64,000 nt of DNA from an uncultured Phycisphaerales bacterium (GCA_903871935.1 CAIQIQ010000069.1:1-64000), one strand, 5' to 3'; shown: positions 25,717 through 35,641, numbered from the stretch's first letter. Program-made: numbers and translations. The notes: generated from the sequence alone by a model not told the origin.

Positions 25717-26937
25717 ATGGCATCACCCTTCCACTACCACCGTCTTCCGAACCAGCTTGAGATCATCGCCGAATCGAACCCCAACGCACACTCGATTGCC
25801 GTGGGCATCTTCGTTTCCACCGGATCGCGGGATGAGGTGATGCAGATCAACGGTGTCTCTCACTACCTTGAGCACATGATGTTCAAGGGTTCGGAAAAGT
25901 ACACTTGGGAGGATGTGAACCGGATCTTCGATGAATTGGGCGCTCGCTATAACGCCTTCACCACTCAGGAGATGACCGCCTACTACGCCAATGTACTGCC
26001 GGAGTTTACCGAGCGAACCATTGAGCACCTGGCGCACTTGCTCCGGCCGGCGCTGCGGCAGGGCGACTTCGATACGGAGAAGAAGGTCATCCTCGAAGAG
26101 ATCGCCATGTACCTCGATGACCCGATTCACCGCGTCTATGAGAAGGCGATGGAGGAGCATTTCGGCACCCATCCGCTGGGGATGAGTGTGCTGGGGTCGG
26201 CCCAGTCCGTCAGCGATCTGACTCGCGACCAGATGGCCGAATATTTCCAGCGCCGCTATGGGCCCGGCAACATGGTTGTGGCCGTGTCCGGCCGATTCGA
26301 GTTCGACCAGATCATCGACATGGTCAACCGGTATTGCGGCTCCTGGCCGACCGTCACTGCCGGGCGCCAGCAGCCGCAGCCTCAGCCGACGCGCCACGAG
26401 AAGGCGGTGGCCGATCCGAAACTGAATCGGCAATACACGATGGGCCTGCTGCCCGGGCCTTCGGCGCAGGATGAGCGGCGCTACGCAGCGAGGGTGCTCT
26501 CTGATGTCGTTGGCGATTCGGACGGCTCGCGACTCTATTGGGCGCTGGTCGATAACGCCTTGGCCGAAGAGGCCGATTTTGGCTTCTACCCTCACGACAA
26601 TTGCGGCAGCTTCTATTTCTCGCTGGTGAACGACCCGGCACGAACGGCACAGGTGATGGACATCATGCGCCGGGAACTGCAGAAGGCGACCGATGGCCTG
26701 AGCGAAGCCGAGGTTGTGCAGGCACGAAACAAGATCGCCTCGCAGCTTGTGCTGCAGAGCGAAGTGCCGCTGGGGCGGATGCGCTCGATGGCATCGCAAT
26801 GGATCTACAACCACCTGTACCGGTCGCTGGAAGAGGATACCAAGGCATTGATGGCCGTTACGATCGACGATCTGAAAGGGCTGGCACGGGATTTCCCGCT
26901 GGAGCCGGTGACGACAGTGACACTGGGGCCGAGGTAA
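25717..26937 (+). CDS. M16 family zinc peptidase
   Basis: A 406-residue pitrilysin-family peptidase of the short bacterial processing-peptidase type. The inverted zinc motif HxxEH is His49-x-x-Glu52-His53 (HYLEHMMF), and the third ligand lies in the LEEIAMYLDDP helix. The C-terminal inactive half is also present. It probably degrades or processes peptides in the cytoplasm, since no signal peptide is seen. The start lacks a close Shine-Dalgarno; GGAG is 14 bases away. A TACAAT element lies upstream at about 25643-25648. Confidence 0.9.
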   Translation: MASPFHYHRLPNQLEIIAESNPNAHSIAVGIFVSTGSRDEVMQINGVSHYLEHMMFKGSEKYTWEDVNRIFDELGARYNAFTTQEMTAYYANVLPEFTERTIEHLAHLLRPALRQGDFDTEKKVILEEIAMYLDDPIHRVYEKAMEEHFGTHPLGMSVLGSAQSVSDLTRDQMAEYFQRRYGPGNMVVAVSGRFEFDQIIDMVNRYCGSWPTVTAGRQQPQPQPTRHEKAVADPKLNRQYTMGLLPGPSAQDERRYAARVLSDVVGDSDGSRLYWALVDNALAEEADFGFYPHDNCGSFYFSLVNDPARTAQVMDIMRRELQKATDGLSEAEVVQARNKIASQLVLQSEVPLGRMRSMASQWIYNHLYRSLEEDTKALMAVTIDDLKGLARDFPLEPVTTVTLGPR

Positions 26938-26947
26938 TGCGGACCTC

Positions 26948-27184
26948 TTAAGGCGCCTCGCTCGGTTCGGTAGTGGGGGACGGATGGGGTTTTTGCCATG
27001 TCACCTGAGACGGGGCGACCTCGCCTCCCAACATGACGGGTTGAACCGCACGCGGGCGAAGTGCCCATGCGCCGGCCGCCAGGCATGCTCCGGCGGCCGC
27101 GGTAATCGCCACCAATTCAGTGCGGCTCATTCGCTTCGGCGGTCGAGCGTATTCAAGCTGGATTGGTCGGTCCTGTTGATCCAT
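26948..27184 (-). CDS. Small single-pass membrane protein
   Basis: A 78-residue protein with a basic N-terminal tail, one membrane segment (about residues 24-42) and a short polar C-terminal tail ending SPTTEPSEAP. AAGGA lies seven bases before ATG 27184, and the gene starts nine bases after the radical SAM gene, so it is probably co-expressed. No family recognised. Confidence 0.55.
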   Translation of the reverse strand: MDQQDRPIQLEYARPPKRMSRTELVAITAAAGACLAAGAWALRPRAVQPVMLGGEVAPSQVTWQKPHPSPTTEPSEAP

Positions 27185-27193
27185 ACCAGATCC

Positions 27194-28303
27194 TTAGATG
27201 CGCATCTTGGCTGCAGGTTCCACGAGCTTGACCTTCGCCACCATATCGCCGGGACAGACCTTGGCAAGAACCCGTGCGGTTTCGGCTAGACACGCCTGGT
27301 TCCAGGTACACAAGAGGCTATCGGGCCGGCGGATATCGCCGGTTCGGGCATAATTGCTGCACCGGCAGAAGGTGTTGCACATGCCTTCCATGGCGCAATG
27401 GGTACAGACCTCGTGTTCGCGGGTAAGGGTTGAACGGAGATGAAGGAAATCACTTCCCTCGGCCGCGTGGCCGGGGATGCACATGGGATTGTCCGGCCGG
27501 TCTTCGCCGATCAGGCGTTCGCAGGGATAGAGGCGGCCGGATGGGGCCACCGCCATCGCGCCATCGCCGAAGCCGCAGCGGGTGATCGGCGGGATAGGCA
27601 ACCGGGCGATGTGCGCGGTCTTCTCATCGAACCAGCCGATGCTGTGGTTGGGCAGTCCCTCACCCCAGAAGTCAGCCAGAGCTGCGATCGCTGACTCCAG
27701 CCGTCGTTCGTCCGACTCAGACCAGTTGGTCCAGAGATCGAGCCCTGGTTCGATGTGCCGCACACCCATTCTTCGGAGCATCCGGGCCGAATCCACCAGG
27801 CGATGCAGGGTGTCAGGGCGCACGACCATCACCACCCGAAAATCCGCCTTGTCGGCGATCAGTCGCCTGATTGTGCCGTGGACGGTGTTGCTGGATGGCC
27901 GGCCGTCGGCGAACCGGCGGTGGGCATCATGTACTTCTGCAATTCCATCGCAGCTCACTGCCAGTCGCAGTCCTGGCCAGCTGAGGACAATCCGCGCGGT
28001 TGGGTCGGTCACCGTGCCATTTGTCGTCAGGCACGGCTCAAGGCGTTGATCGCGTCGCTGGCACTGGTGTTGGGCATATTCCAGCAGATCAAGGACCATG
28101 TCAGCCTCAAGAAGCGGTTCGCCACCAAAGAAGCCCAGTTCCAGGGTGCCGCCGTCGGATACTGAGCGCACCGCACGGTCGATCGCATGGCAAGCCATGC
28201 CCTCCGGCATGACGGTGTCACGCTTCTGCCCCATGTAGCAGTAGTCACAACGCATGGTGCAGTTGTGCGTGAGCATCAGGATCAGGCTGTAGCGCTCGTA
28301 CAT
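27194..28303 (-). CDS. Radical SAM/SPASM domain protein
   Basis: A 369-residue radical SAM enzyme. The cluster-binding motif CxxxCxxC is Cys15, Cys19 and Cys22 (HNCTMRCDYCYMG), and GGEP (FFGGEP) follows. The C-terminal SPASM region has many cysteines (YPCERL, then CTHCAMEGMCNTFCRCSNY) for auxiliary clusters. This architecture is found in sulfatase-maturating enzymes and peptide-modifying enzymes. The sulfatase at 8209 would need a maturase, so that role is possible but not proven. ATG 28303 is the start nearest the conserved region; the frame is open to 28351. Confidence 0.85.
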   Translation of the reverse strand: MYERYSLILMLTHNCTMRCDYCYMGQKRDTVMPEGMACHAIDRAVRSVSDGGTLELGFFGGEPLLEADMVLDLLEYAQHQCQRRDQRLEPCLTTNGTVTDPTARIVLSWPGLRLAVSCDGIAEVHDAHRRFADGRPSSNTVHGTIRRLIADKADFRVVMVVRPDTLHRLVDSARMLRRMGVRHIEPGLDLWTNWSESDERRLESAIAALADFWGEGLPNHSIGWFDEKTAHIARLPIPPITRCGFGDGAMAVAPSGRLYPCERLIGEDRPDNPMCIPGHAAEGSDFLHLRSTLTREHEVCTHCAMEGMCNTFCRCSNYARTGDIRRPDSLLCTWNQACLAETARVLAKVCPGDMVAKVKLVEPAAKMRI

Positions 28304-28443
28304 GGAGCCACGTGACGTCAAGTGACAGATCAGCCACGGATCAGAACACATATCCTATATCAGTCGCCGGTATTGGGAATTGGTTCCCTATCACGATTCT
28401 GGACAAACTCAGCGCCGCGAGAGGCGTACCGATGTGTCTGGTG

Positions 28444-28449
28444 TACAAT
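28444..28449 (+). promoter_or_regulatory. Candidate -10 element (TACAAT)
   Basis: TACAAT in the context GTGTACAATGC lies 26 bases before the sugar isomerase start and its GGAAGGAG ribosome-binding site. The same GTGTAYAATGC context recurs before two other genes in the window. No clear -35 element is visible. Confidence 0.4.
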
Positions 28450-28475
28450 GCTTCGCGCTAATCGGAAGGAGAATC

Positions 28476-29318
28476 ATGCGGCTTGGTGCACCTGTCTTTG
28501 GCGTTGATAAGAAAGATCCAGAAGCCTGGGCGTTGGCGCATCGCAAGCTCGGGTATGGGGCGGCATACTGCCCGGTGAATGCCGACGCGGATGAGTCCAC
28601 CTGTCGGGCGTATGCGGATGCGGCCAGACGGCAGAACGTGGTTATTGCCGAAGTCGGCGCCTGGTCCAACCCGATTAGCCCCGATACCGAACAGGCTCGC
28701 AAGGCAGTCGAGTACTGCATCGGTCAGTTGCAGTTAGCCGAGCGCATTGGGGCGCACTGCTGCGTGAACATCGCCGGTTCGCGCAACCCGGAGCATTGGG
28801 ATGGCCCGCATCCGGAGAACCTATTGCCGGCAACGTTCGATTTGATCGTGCAGACGGTCCGGCAGATCATTGATGCGGTGAAGCCCAAGCGCACGAGCTA
28901 TTCGCTGGAAACAATGCCCTGGATTTTCCCGCACTCGGCCGACAGCTACCTGCAGCTCATCAAGGCCATCGACCGCAAGGCCTGTATGGTGCATCTTGAT
29001 CCGGTCAACATCGTGAATTGCCCCGAGCGGATGTACGATACGACCAGCCTGCTGCGGGAGTGCTTTGAGAAACTCGGCCCCTGGATGCTCAGTTGTCATG
29101 CCAAGGACATCCGCTACACCAATTCGCTGACGCTTCACCTGGAGGAAACGCTTCCTGGCACCGGCGTTCTGGATTATCGCACGTTTCTTACCTTGGCGGA
29201 GAAGTGCAATCCCGAAATGCCGATCATGCTGGAGCACTTGAGCAAGCCCGAAGAGTTCGCGGCAGCAGCGAAGCATGTGCGTCAGGTGGCAGATGAACTG
29301 AAGATTCGGTGCATCTAG
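28476..29318 (+). CDS. Sugar phosphate isomerase/epimerase (xylose isomerase-like TIM barrel)
   Basis: A 280-residue AP endonuclease 2/xylose-isomerase-like barrel. Metal-binding positions are suggested by SYSLETMPW, CMVHLDPVNIV, LSCHAKDIR and MLEHLSKPEE, which supply the usual Glu, Asp, His and Glu ligands. It would isomerise or epimerise a sugar or inositol derivative in the cytoplasm; the substrate cannot be told. ATG 28476 is secure because GGAAGGAG lies just upstream. The gene ends two bases before the convergent obgE. Confidence 0.83.
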   Translation: MRLGAPVFGVDKKDPEAWALAHRKLGYGAAYCPVNADADESTCRAYADAARRQNVVIAEVGAWSNPISPDTEQARKAVEYCIGQLQLAERIGAHCCVNIAGSRNPEHWDGPHPENLLPATFDLIVQTVRQIIDAVKPKRTSYSLETMPWIFPHSADSYLQLIKAIDRKACMVHLDPVNIVNCPERMYDTTSLLRECFEKLGPWMLSCHAKDIRYTNSLTLHLEETLPGTGVLDYRTFLTLAEKCNPEMPIMLEHLSKPEEFAAAAKHVRQVADELKIRCI

Positions 29319-29320
29319 AA

Positions 29321-30319
29321 TCACACCGGTGCCGGATGCAGACGCGACCAGATCTGCTCGAGCAGAACGTTCAGGCCCTGGTGCGACACGCCCGAGATCG
29401 GCAGGATGTGCCGGCCGGGAAGTTTTTTGCGCAACTTCTTCAACGCCGCGTCATCGCTCGCCAGGTCCAGCTTATTGGCGGCGATGATCTCATCTTTCTG
29501 GCCAAGCAGGGGGCTGAAGGCCTCCAGCTCCTTGCGGATCTTGCGGTAGTTCTCGGCCGGGTCTGAGCCATCGGTCGGGAACAGGTCCAACAAATGGACG
29601 ATGGCCTTGGTGCGCTCGATATGTTTGAGGAAATCGACTCCGAGGCCAGCGCCATTGTGCGCACCCTCGATCAATCCGGGGATATCGGCAATGACCATCC
29701 GCCGCTCATTGTCCAGTTCGGCGATGCCCAGTTGCGGATCGAGCGTGGTGAAGGGGTAATCGGCAACCTTCGGCCTGGCCGCCGAGATCGCGCGCAGGAG
29801 CGTGCTCTTTCCGGCATTGGGCATCCCTACCAGCCCGATATCGGCAATCAGTTTCAGTTCCAGCCTCAGCTTGCGTTCCTGGCCGAGGGTGCCAGGCTCG
29901 GCAAAGCGCGGAGCCTGATTGGTCGGGCCCTTAAAGTAGGTGTTGCCGCGTCCGCCCTTGCCGCCTTTGACGACGGTGATCTGCTTCTTGTCTTCGTCCA
30001 TGTCGGCAAGCAGGATCCCATGCTCCAGGTCGTAGATCAGAGTTCCGCAGGGCACGGGTATAATCAGGTCGCCGCCATCTTCGCCGGCCATCTTCTTGCC
30101 AAGCCCCATCGTCCCCGAGCGCGCTTTCCAGTGATGCTTGCCGGCGAAATCCAGGAGCGTGTCCTTCGACTGGTCGGCCAGGAAAATCACTGATCCGCCA
30201 TCGCCACCATCGCCGCCATCGGGACCACCCTTGGGCACGAATTTCTCGCGGCGGAAGGATACGCATCCCTTACCACCATCGCCGGCTTTTACGAGGATTT
30301 CCGCTTCATCGACAAACAT
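29321..30319 (-). CDS. obgE: Obg GTPase
   Basis: A 332-residue GTPase involved in 50S ribosomal subunit assembly. The glycine-rich Obg domain covers residues 1-158. The G domain has G1 GMPNAGKST (165-173), G3 DIPGLIEGA and G4 NKLDL. It ends at residue 332 without the C-terminal OCT domain, as in many non-Firmicutes versions. GGAAG lies upstream of ATG 30319. It is downstream of rpmA as usual, but an intrinsic terminator separates them, so it may have its own promoter. Confidence 0.95.
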   Translation of the reverse strand: MFVDEAEILVKAGDGGKGCVSFRREKFVPKGGPDGGDGGDGGSVIFLADQSKDTLLDFAGKHHWKARSGTMGLGKKMAGEDGGDLIIPVPCGTLIYDLEHGILLADMDEDKKQITVVKGGKGGRGNTYFKGPTNQAPRFAEPGTLGQERKLRLELKLIADIGLVGMPNAGKSTLLRAISAARPKVADYPFTTLDPQLGIAELDNERRMVIADIPGLIEGAHNGAGLGVDFLKHIERTKAIVHLLDLFPTDGSDPAENYRKIRKELEAFSPLLGQKDEIIAANKLDLASDDAALKKLRKKLPGRHILPISGVSHQGLNVLLEQIWSRLHPAPV

Positions 30320-30369
30320 GCGTATTTCGCTTCCGTAGTTGGTTATGCGCGACTGGTAATCTACCAGCG

Positions 30370-30404
30370 CAAAACAGCACGCAAGGGATAGCCCTGCGTG
30401 CTGT
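30370..30404 (-). terminator. Intrinsic terminator after rpmA
   Basis: On the minus strand, ACAGCACGCA pairs with TGCGTGCTGT, with an additional GGG/CCC pairing and a short ATAG-type loop, and the hairpin is followed by TTTT. It lies between rpmA and obgE and points away from rpmA. Confidence 0.75.
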
Positions 30405-30436
30405 AGATCATATCAGGTTCGGCCAGTGTTGGCCGC

Positions 30437-30676
30437 TTATGCAGTCCGGACGTGGATCTTGCGGCCCTGGAACTCTACCTTGCCATCTTTGAGGGCAAAG
30501 AGCGTCCAATCGCTGCCAAGTCCAACGTTGAAGCCGGGCGAAAACTGGCTGCCGCGCTGCCGGATCAGGATCGTCCCGGCCGTCACCGCTTCGCCACCAA
30601 AGCGCTTCACGCCGCGGTATTGCGGGTTGGAATCGCGTCCGTTCCTGGAACTACCGCCACCTTTTTTATGTGCCAT
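30437..30676 (-). CDS. rpmA: 50S ribosomal protein L27
   Basis: A 79-residue protein with the exact L27 N-terminus [16 protein letters not shown] and the [10 protein letters not shown] and GTILIRQRG segments. L27 reaches the peptidyl-transferase centre. It has no N-terminal propeptide. The usual upstream partner rplU is absent; a 47-residue membrane peptide gene occupies the next position upstream on the same strand. A terminator follows. Confidence 0.96.
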   Translation of the reverse strand: MAHKKGGGSSRNGRDSNPQYRGVKRFGGEAVTAGTILIRQRGSQFSPGFNVGLGSDWTLFALKDGKVEFQGRKIHVRTA

Positions 30677-30852
30677 ATTGCACCTAACCTCTTTTGCTTG
30701 CGAATCTTACCTTCCTGTTCGGAGCGCAGTATTCTACCGCCCGTCCGGTCGGGAAGGGGTTGGAAGATACTCTAGAGCCTTACGGTATGCAACAGGTTGG
30801 AAACAAGGCCCTCCCGCCGCCTTTCCAACGTCGAGAGGGGACGGAAAAGGAA

Positions 30853-30996
30853 TCAGGTGTGCCGTGGCCACCGACGCCCAATCGCGGTGACCAACACGCA
30901 GAGCAATGCCAATATCCCGAAACACTGGGCATACAACACTATGTCAGCCAGCACGGCATGCCAGAAACTCGCTGCGAAGATCATGTTGGCACTCAT
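30853..30996 (-). CDS. 47-residue membrane peptide
   Basis: A short protein beginning MSANMIFAASFWHAVLADIV with one long hydrophobic helix (about residues 15-38) and a basic tail (GRRWPRHT). AAGGAG lies seven bases before ATG 30996, which supports translation and rejects the longer open frame. It precedes rpmA by 176 bases in the place where rplU is normally found. No family recognised. Confidence 0.5.
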   Translation of the reverse strand: MSANMIFAASFWHAVLADIVLYAQCFGILALLCVLVTAIGRRWPRHT

Positions 30997-31103
30997 GGGT
31001 TTCTCCTTCTTCCCGACTGATCGCATAGGACATGCCCAAATCGAGGTCACCCGTAAGTATTGTGTTGCCAATGGATAATGAGTTCGTCGACCAAGTGCGC
31101 CAC

Positions 31104-31118
31104 ATGCATGACGTGCAT
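31104..31118. promoter_or_regulatory. Short inverted repeat before the sigma-54 regulator
   Basis: ATGCA (31104-31108) and TGCAT (31114-31118) form a five-base dyad about 45 bases before the regulator start. It may be an operator, but a dyad this short can occur by chance. Confidence 0.25.
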
Positions 31119-31161
31119 CAGTCGTACATCTGAGGTACACTCAATGCACACAGGAGTCCAC

Positions 31162-32691
31162 ATGCCTCTTTTCACCGATGCCGATCGAGTCTTCGTCGAA
31201 GCTATCGCTCAGGTCGACTACTGCAATCCGTTTACGCCCGCTCGGATCGAGTTGGAGCGGCAGTCGCTGGGAGCGGACTTCCTTGAAGTCGACTCCGCCT
31301 GGAACATGCGTGCTGACAGTGAGGGCCATTCCACTAACTCCGACCGGATGCAGGCCCGTGCCCGGCAGGTGGCCGACGCCGCGCGGCAGCGCATCGCCGC
31401 CGGAGAACTGGCCAGTGCAAAGGAGCTATCGCTCTACGAGGATGTCGTCGTCTTCATCCTCTATCACCGCTACTACGACCTTTTCCATCAGTTCATTGCC
31501 GACTCGTATGCCAACCTTGCCGCCAATCCCAAGACTGGTTTCTATCAGCGATTCCTGGCCGATGCCTCGCACTACATCCGTGTCCCGGGTGTGAAGCTTC
31601 CCGGCGGCGAGCCACCGGAAGTGATCTTCGCTCTGCTGTTTCAGATCCGCCGGGCATTCTTCCATATCTTCAATCAGATCGTCGGCTCTTCACGTGCCAT
31701 CTCGCGGCTTCGTGCCGCCGTCTGGCAGTCTATCTTCACGCACAATGTGCGGCGATATCGCCGGTCCATCTACGCGAGCATGGGCGATATCACCACGCTG
31801 GTAACCGGCCCATCGGGCACGGGCAAGGAACTCGTTGCCCGCGCCATCAGCCTGGCACGGTTCATTCCTTTTGACCCGCGTACGGAGACATTCGAGGAAG
31901 GCTTCGCCTCATCGTTCCACCCGCTGAATCTATCGGCACTCTCACCGACGCTGATCGAGTCGGAGTTGTTTGGACATTGTCGTGGCAGCTTTACGGGCGC
32001 GATCGGCGACCGAGTTGGGTGGCTTGAGTCCTGCGGACGGTATGGCACGGTCTTTCTTGATGAGATTGGCGAACTTGATGGCCAGATCCAGGTGAAGCTC
32101 CTGCGCGTCCTGCAATCGCGGAGCTTCCAGCGGCTGGGCGAGCAGAAGGGCAGAACCTTCCGCGGCAAGGTGATTGCCGCGACCAACCGCGACCTGGCCG
32201 CCGAGATTGAGGCCGGCCGGTTTCGCGAGGACCTGTTCTACCGCCTCTGCTCCGACATGATCACCACGCCATCGTTGCACGAGCAACTTGCGGAGGATCC
32301 GGATGAACTGCTGCACCTGATCCGTTTCATCGCCCGCCAGCTTGTCCCCGGCGAAGCCGACGTCCTGGCGAAAGAAGTGCTGGTATGGATCCACTCGCAT
32401 CTGGGTGAAACCTATGCCTGGCCCGGCAACTTCCGCGAATTGGAGCAGTGCTTGCGCAATGTGCTGGTCCGCGGCGAATACCGCCCGGCCATACGCTCGG
32501 CTCGCGGCGTTCGCGAAGAACTGGCGCAGGACTTCATCCAGGGCACGATTTCCGCGGATGAACTGCTCAAGCGTTACTGCACACTCGTCTATGCGCAGAC
32601 GCAAAGCTATGTCGCCACTGCCGATCGGCTGGGGATCGACCGCCGCACGGCGAAGGCGAAGGTGGATGAGGAGCTGCTCAAGCGATTGTGA
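31162..32691 (+). CDS. Sigma-54-interacting AAA+ transcriptional regulator
   Basis: A 509-residue enhancer-binding-type protein. Residues 1-200 form a helical N-terminal region with no receiver, GAF or PAS motif that I recognise. The AAA+ domain has Walker A GPSGTGKE (216-223), the sigma-54 contact loop as GSFTGA (275-280) in place of GAFTGA, and Walker B TVFLDE with Asp300-Glu301. A Fis-like helix-turn-helix ends the protein (YVATADRLGIDRRTAKAKVDE). It would activate sigma-54 promoters. ATG 31162 is chosen because AGGAG lies six bases upstream. It converges on the zinc-ribbon gene with six bases between. Confidence 0.88.
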   Translation: MPLFTDADRVFVEAIAQVDYCNPFTPARIELERQSLGADFLEVDSAWNMRADSEGHSTNSDRMQARARQVADAARQRIAAGELASAKELSLYEDVVVFILYHRYYDLFHQFIADSYANLAANPKTGFYQRFLADASHYIRVPGVKLPGGEPPEVIFALLFQIRRAFFHIFNQIVGSSRAISRLRAAVWQSIFTHNVRRYRRSIYASMGDITTLVTGPSGTGKELVARAISLARFIPFDPRTETFEEGFASSFHPLNLSALSPTLIESELFGHCRGSFTGAIGDRVGWLESCGRYGTVFLDEIGELDGQIQVKLLRVLQSRSFQRLGEQKGRTFRGKVIAATNRDLAAEIEAGRFREDLFYRLCSDMITTPSLHEQLAEDPDELLHLIRFIARQLVPGEADVLAKEVLVWIHSHLGETYAWPGNFRELEQCLRNVLVRGEYRPAIRSARGVREELAQDFIQGTISADELLKRYCTLVYAQTQSYVATADRLGIDRRTAKAKVDEELLKRL

Positions 32692-32697
32692 GCGTTG

Positions 32698-33417
32698 TCA
32701 GTCGTACTGCGGCACGGCAGAAGAGAACGCAGCGAGCGACGCGGCCGCTACGGCCATGGCACCGATCCAGAGCAAGCGCACCGGCATGCCATCGGCGGTA
32801 CATACGCACGCCGCGGTCCACATGAATCCGGTAACGATAGCCATCACAGAGCACACCCAGCCGGACGTTCGCAACTTCATCCGGAATGCGATTGCTCCAC
32901 AGTAGGCCAGCGCTGCCGTTTGGAGAGCTGCCATTCCAGTCAAGACAAACTCGGTGACATCGCAGCCGAACGTTATCACTAGGCCGACGGTCTCCGCGAC
33001 CAGCGCGAAGATCATCGCGCCTCGGCAGATCTTGCCCAGTCCGAGTGGCTGTCCCACCGGCTCGGCCGCCGACAAACGGATCGTTCCGCTGTATAGAAGG
33101 AAGATGGCTGCTCCAGCACACGGCAGGCCAATGACGGTTGCCATATCTCTGCCGTTCGTAAACGTGCCCAATATGGGAATAGCGCCGCCAACGGCTGATG
33201 CGATACACAACCGCAATGCCCCCGACCGGATTCGCGTAAGCCACTTCCGATACTGCTCTTGAATCTGGGGTGTGTACAGTAGCAGCGACGTCGCGATAGG
33301 ATGCCCGCACTCCGGGCACAATCCGTCCTCGGTCAGGCCTCGCAGGTTGTACTGGCACTGCAGGCAGCGAATGTCAGAGGCGATGGTTGTTGCGGTTTCC
33401 GCGGGTCCATCTGGCAT
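32698..33417 (-). CDS. Zinc-ribbon multi-pass membrane protein
   Basis: A 239-residue protein. An N-terminal zinc ribbon (CLQCQYNLRGLTEDGLCPEC, residues 18-37) precedes about five membrane segments. This architecture, a CxxCxYxLxG...CPECG ribbon followed by a membrane domain, is very common in planctomycetes, but its function is unknown. It overlaps no other gene and ends convergent with the sigma-54 regulator. Confidence 0.75.
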   Translation of the reverse strand: MPDGPAETATTIASDIRCLQCQYNLRGLTEDGLCPECGHPIATSLLLYTPQIQEQYRKWLTRIRSGALRLCIASAVGGAIPILGTFTNGRDMATVIGLPCAGAAIFLLYSGTIRLSAAEPVGQPLGLGKICRGAMIFALVAETVGLVITFGCDVTEFVLTGMAALQTAALAYCGAIAFRMKLRTSGWVCSVMAIVTGFMWTAACVCTADGMPVRLLWIGAMAVAAASLAAFSSAVPQYD

Positions 33418-33455
33418 GGCGGCATCTTACCAAGGAAGTCCATGCCCTTGGGGCA

Positions 33456-33857
33456 TTACTTGCGCAATAGTGCCTTGAACCCCGCCTGCTCGAAGTGACG
33501 GTCGGAGGTCAGGGCTTCGGCCAATCCACATTTGCGCATCACTACAAACGAGATGCAGTCCGTCAGGCTCCAGTCCTTGTCCGGCCGGCTTCGATACAGG
33601 GCCAAACCCGCATCCATCATTGCCTCCGATGCGGGAATGACCTCGAACTCGGAAGCACCTCGTACATGTGATACCAACGCGGCCGCAGTTGCCCGGAGTT
33701 TGTGGTGCGAGAGACTATTCACCGTCTCCACGAGAACGTAGTTGGTCGTGACAAAGCCGCCCTTGGCCTCTTCCTGCCACCGAACGGCCGCCTCATGGAA
33801 CTCATCTCGCTCGAGAACTAGCGCCAGAAAGAAGGCAGTATCGACGAAGTACTGCAT
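33456..33857 (-). CDS. PIN-domain ribonuclease toxin (VapC-like)
   Basis: A 133-residue PIN domain. The acidic metal-binding residues are Asp6 (FVDTAFF), Glu44 (VLVETVN), Asp100 (SLTDCISF) and Asp119 (TSDRHF). VapC toxins cleave tRNA or rRNA when freed from their antitoxin. The start ATG overlaps the antitoxin stop by one base (TGATG), so the pair is translationally coupled with the antitoxin first, the usual order. Confidence 0.88.
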   Translation of the reverse strand: MQYFVDTAFFLALVLERDEFHEAAVRWQEEAKGGFVTTNYVLVETVNSLSHHKLRATAAALVSHVRGASEFEVIPASEAMMDAGLALYRSRPDKDWSLTDCISFVVMRKCGLAEALTSDRHFEQAGFKALLRK

Positions 33858-34078
33858 CAGGACTCTTTCTTGCCGTAGAGGTACTTGTCGTGATTGGCGG
33901 AATAGTCGCGAGGCAGTTCGGGCGCGTCGATCGCCATTCTAGCGATCGCGGCCAGTGCATTGCTGGATCCCGATGGCTCAATCACCACGCGCAGCTTCGC
34001 GTTGACGGGAATACCCTCAGGGATCGGATCATCCAGCACGACCACCTTACCGTCAAAATGTGCATTCAGCACCGTCAT
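33857..34078 (-). CDS. Antitoxin of PIN toxin pair
   Basis: A 73-residue protein with an N-terminal beta module (LNAHFDGKVVVLDDPIPEG, then AKLRVVIE) that resembles the DUF104/AF2212-type antitoxins, followed by a C-terminal tail that could wrap the toxin (AIDAPELPRDYSANHDKYLYG). ATG 34078 is chosen because GAGGTG lies six bases upstream; an open extension to 34147 crosses a hairpin and the promoter and is rejected. It probably neutralises the PIN toxin encoded next to it. Confidence 0.78.
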   Translation of the reverse strand: MTVLNAHFDGKVVVLDDPIPEGIPVNAKLRVVIEPSGSSNALAAIARMAIDAPELPRDYSANHDKYLYGKKES

Positions 34079-34097
34079 GCAGTCACCTCGTACCGCA

Positions 34098-34103
34098 TTA
34101 TAC
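34098..34103 (-). promoter_or_regulatory. Candidate -10 element of the toxin-antitoxin operon
   Basis: A perfect TATAAT on the minus strand in the context GTGTATAATGC, about 20 bases before the antitoxin start. A hairpin lies immediately upstream of it, so no -35 element can be assigned with confidence. Confidence 0.45.
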
Positions 34104-34107
34104 ACAA

Positions 34108-34135
34108 AGGGCGGCCGCTTGCGCGACCGCCCTTG
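34108..34135 (-). terminator. GC-rich hairpin after GAPDH
   Basis: AAGGGCGG pairs with CCGCCCTT around a 12-base GC-rich interior. It lies about 34 bases after the GAPDH stop on the minus strand. The following bases (TGTGTATAAT) are only weakly T-rich, so termination may be partial. It borders the toxin-antitoxin promoter. Confidence 0.5.
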
Positions 34136-34168
34136 GATTGATCTCAAATCACAGATGCAGAAGCCGAC

Positions 34169-35641
<1,473 letters not shown>

